Source: Labilithrix luteola (lineage in GTDB: Bacteria > Myxococcota_A > Polyangia > Polyangiales > Polyangiaceae). From it: 13,523 bases of DNA. The DNA is taken from the NCBI GenBank assembly GCA_026225435.1, contig JAMFST010000114.1, positions 1-13,523 of the forward strand, in the 5' to 3' direction. Made by a program: the position numbers and the translations under genes. Below are positions 13,123 to 13,523 of this stretch, one piece after another. Numbering within the stretch: the stretch's first letter is position 1; each line of letters opens with the position of its first letter. Under the pieces are notes generated by a model, which saw only the letters and a program-made list of their open reading frames with translations, made no database searches and was not told the DNA's origin.

Positions 13123-13323
13123 ATGATCCGTCTCTCGCCCTTCCTTGCCGTCCTGGCCGTTGCTCTCTCTGGCGGGATCGTCGCCTGTACGTTCCCCGAC
13201 GCCACCCACGATCGTGGAGCCCGTCACCCCTCGCCGGCTGCCTCGAACAACGCGGGCAGCGGCGAGGTCTCCGGAGAGAGCTATACGGGGAAGGAGCCGC
13301 CGCCGGACGCCGGCGCGCGCTGA
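13123..13323 (+). CDS. Small lipoprotein of unknown function
   Basis: The product is 66 aa. The ATG at 13123 has AGAGGA four nt upstream. The N-terminus MIRLSPFLAVLAVALSGGIV is a hydrophobic signal, and IVAC forms the lipobox with acylated Cys22. The mature part is only 45 residues, polar and probably disordered (NNAGSGEVSGESYTGKEPPP, ending DAGAR). The Pro-Pro-Asp-Ala-Gly ending resembles the Asp/Ala-rich linkers of larger Polyangia lipoproteins. No stop-codon-disrupted continuation is visible, so it seems complete, although it could be the remnant of a longer lipoprotein. It is divergent from the kinase and may be co-regulated with it. A strong hairpin spans its stop codon. I recognise no family. 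Confidence 0.75.
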   Translation: MIRLSPFLAVLAVALSGGIVACTFPDATHDRGARHPSPAASNNAGSGEVSGESYTGKEPPPDAGAR

Positions 13324-13340
13324 GGACGCGCCGGCACCGG
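13303..13340. terminator. GC-rich hairpin spanning the small lipoprotein stop codon
   Basis: GCCGGCGCG (13309-13317) pairs perfectly with CGCGCCGGC (13327-13335) around a 9-nt loop that contains the TGA stop. An outer CCGG/CCGG pair (13303-13306, 13337-13340) extends it across a small internal loop. It lies between two convergent genes and could terminate both. There is no T-run. Confidence 0.55.
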
Positions 13341-13354
13341 AGACGACGCTGGCG

Positions 13355-13523
13355 TCAGCTGTGGACGTGTCCGGGAGGAGGCGGCGAGGGGTCGTCGGCA
13401 GGCGTGGCGGCACCGTTCGGCCACAGGGCCTCCTGGATGGTCATCAGGGGAGTCGCGAGGCCAGCCGGCAGGCTCACCAGGATCGACCATTCAGCGGCCG
13501 TGCCCAGGGTCGCCGTCGTCGTC
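13355..13523 (-). CDS. C-terminal end of an unidentified protein (runs off right edge)
   Basis: Reading leftwards from 13522, one minus-strand frame stays open for 55 codons to a TGA at 13357-13355; the other two frames are open or closed as expected for shadows. The codons have the strong G/C third-position bias of the neighbours. The peptide contains a hydrophobic stretch with EWSILVSLPAGLATPLMTIQ, which could be a membrane segment, then EALWPNG and a Pro/Asp-rich tail ending PPPPGHVHS. I do not recognise the family and the start is outside the window. The gene is convergent with the small lipoprotein, with 31 bp between the stop codons. Reading frame and composition make it likely to be real, but only a small part is visible. 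Confidence 0.55.
   Translation of the reverse strand, partial: TTTATLGTAAEWSILVSLPAGLATPLMTIQEALWPNGAATPADDPSPPPPGHVHS

Noticed and set aside
13281..13490. 69-codon minus-strand frame near the right edge
   Set aside because: It overlaps the stop region and hairpin of the small lipoprotein, and its Arg/Pro/Ala-rich translation looks like a shadow. The alternative frame ending at 13355 gives a more protein-like sequence.

Overview
The window looks like chromosomal DNA from a very GC-rich member of the Myxococcota, most likely class Polyangia. The support is strong G/C third-position bias, transmembrane Ser/Thr kinases that start with an anti-sigma-like zinc finger, and large Cys-rich lipoproteins built from CNGxCVDP / NCGxCG modules. 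This placement is inference; there is no rRNA or other phylogenetic marker here. I saw no tRNA, rRNA, CRISPR array, insertion sequence or phage gene.

Minus-strand block, 1-4660. Read right to left, it starts with sdhA and sdhB, the flavoprotein and iron-sulfur subunits of a type-B succinate:quinone oxidoreductase. No cytochrome b subunit gene lies beside them. Next come an aldo/keto reductase, a MerR-family regulator and the start of a zinc-finger Ser/Thr kinase that leaves the window at its left edge. The reductase has its own promoter in the 65 bp after sdhB: a 19-bp spacer between -35 and -10 with a near-perfect 20-bp palindrome over it, the classic MerR layout. The expected transcription start falls on the reductase ATG, so this mRNA may be leaderless. 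The MerR gene follows by 10 bp and probably controls its own operon. The kinase start follows by another 15 bp.

Plus-strand block, 4847-10022. Two adjacent genes, 16 bp apart, encode lipoproteins of 920 and 798 residues. Each has a lipobox, a short Asp/Ala/Gly-rich linker and a long ladder of Cys-rich modules (about 12 and 11). Module order and insert positions match between the two, so they look like a tandem duplication. Their C-terminal ends are unrelated: the first carries a fibrinogen-related (FReD/intelectin-like) domain, the second a Cys-rich tail I do not recognise. The simplest reading is two surface-anchored stalks with different tips. This pair is the most interesting part of the window.

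Right block, 10102-13523. A convergent gene encodes a 988-residue membrane Ser/Thr kinase: zinc finger, kinase domain, one transmembrane helix, a TolB-like domain and TPRs. Its N-terminus is paralogous to the partial kinase at the left edge. A 66-residue lipoprotein is transcribed divergently from it. The C-terminal end of an unidentified protein enters from the right edge on the minus strand. GC-rich hairpins without T-runs lie between both convergent gene pairs.

Only the reductase-MerR pair shows direct regulatory linkage. A functional link between the lipoproteins and the kinases is possible but rests on proximity alone.
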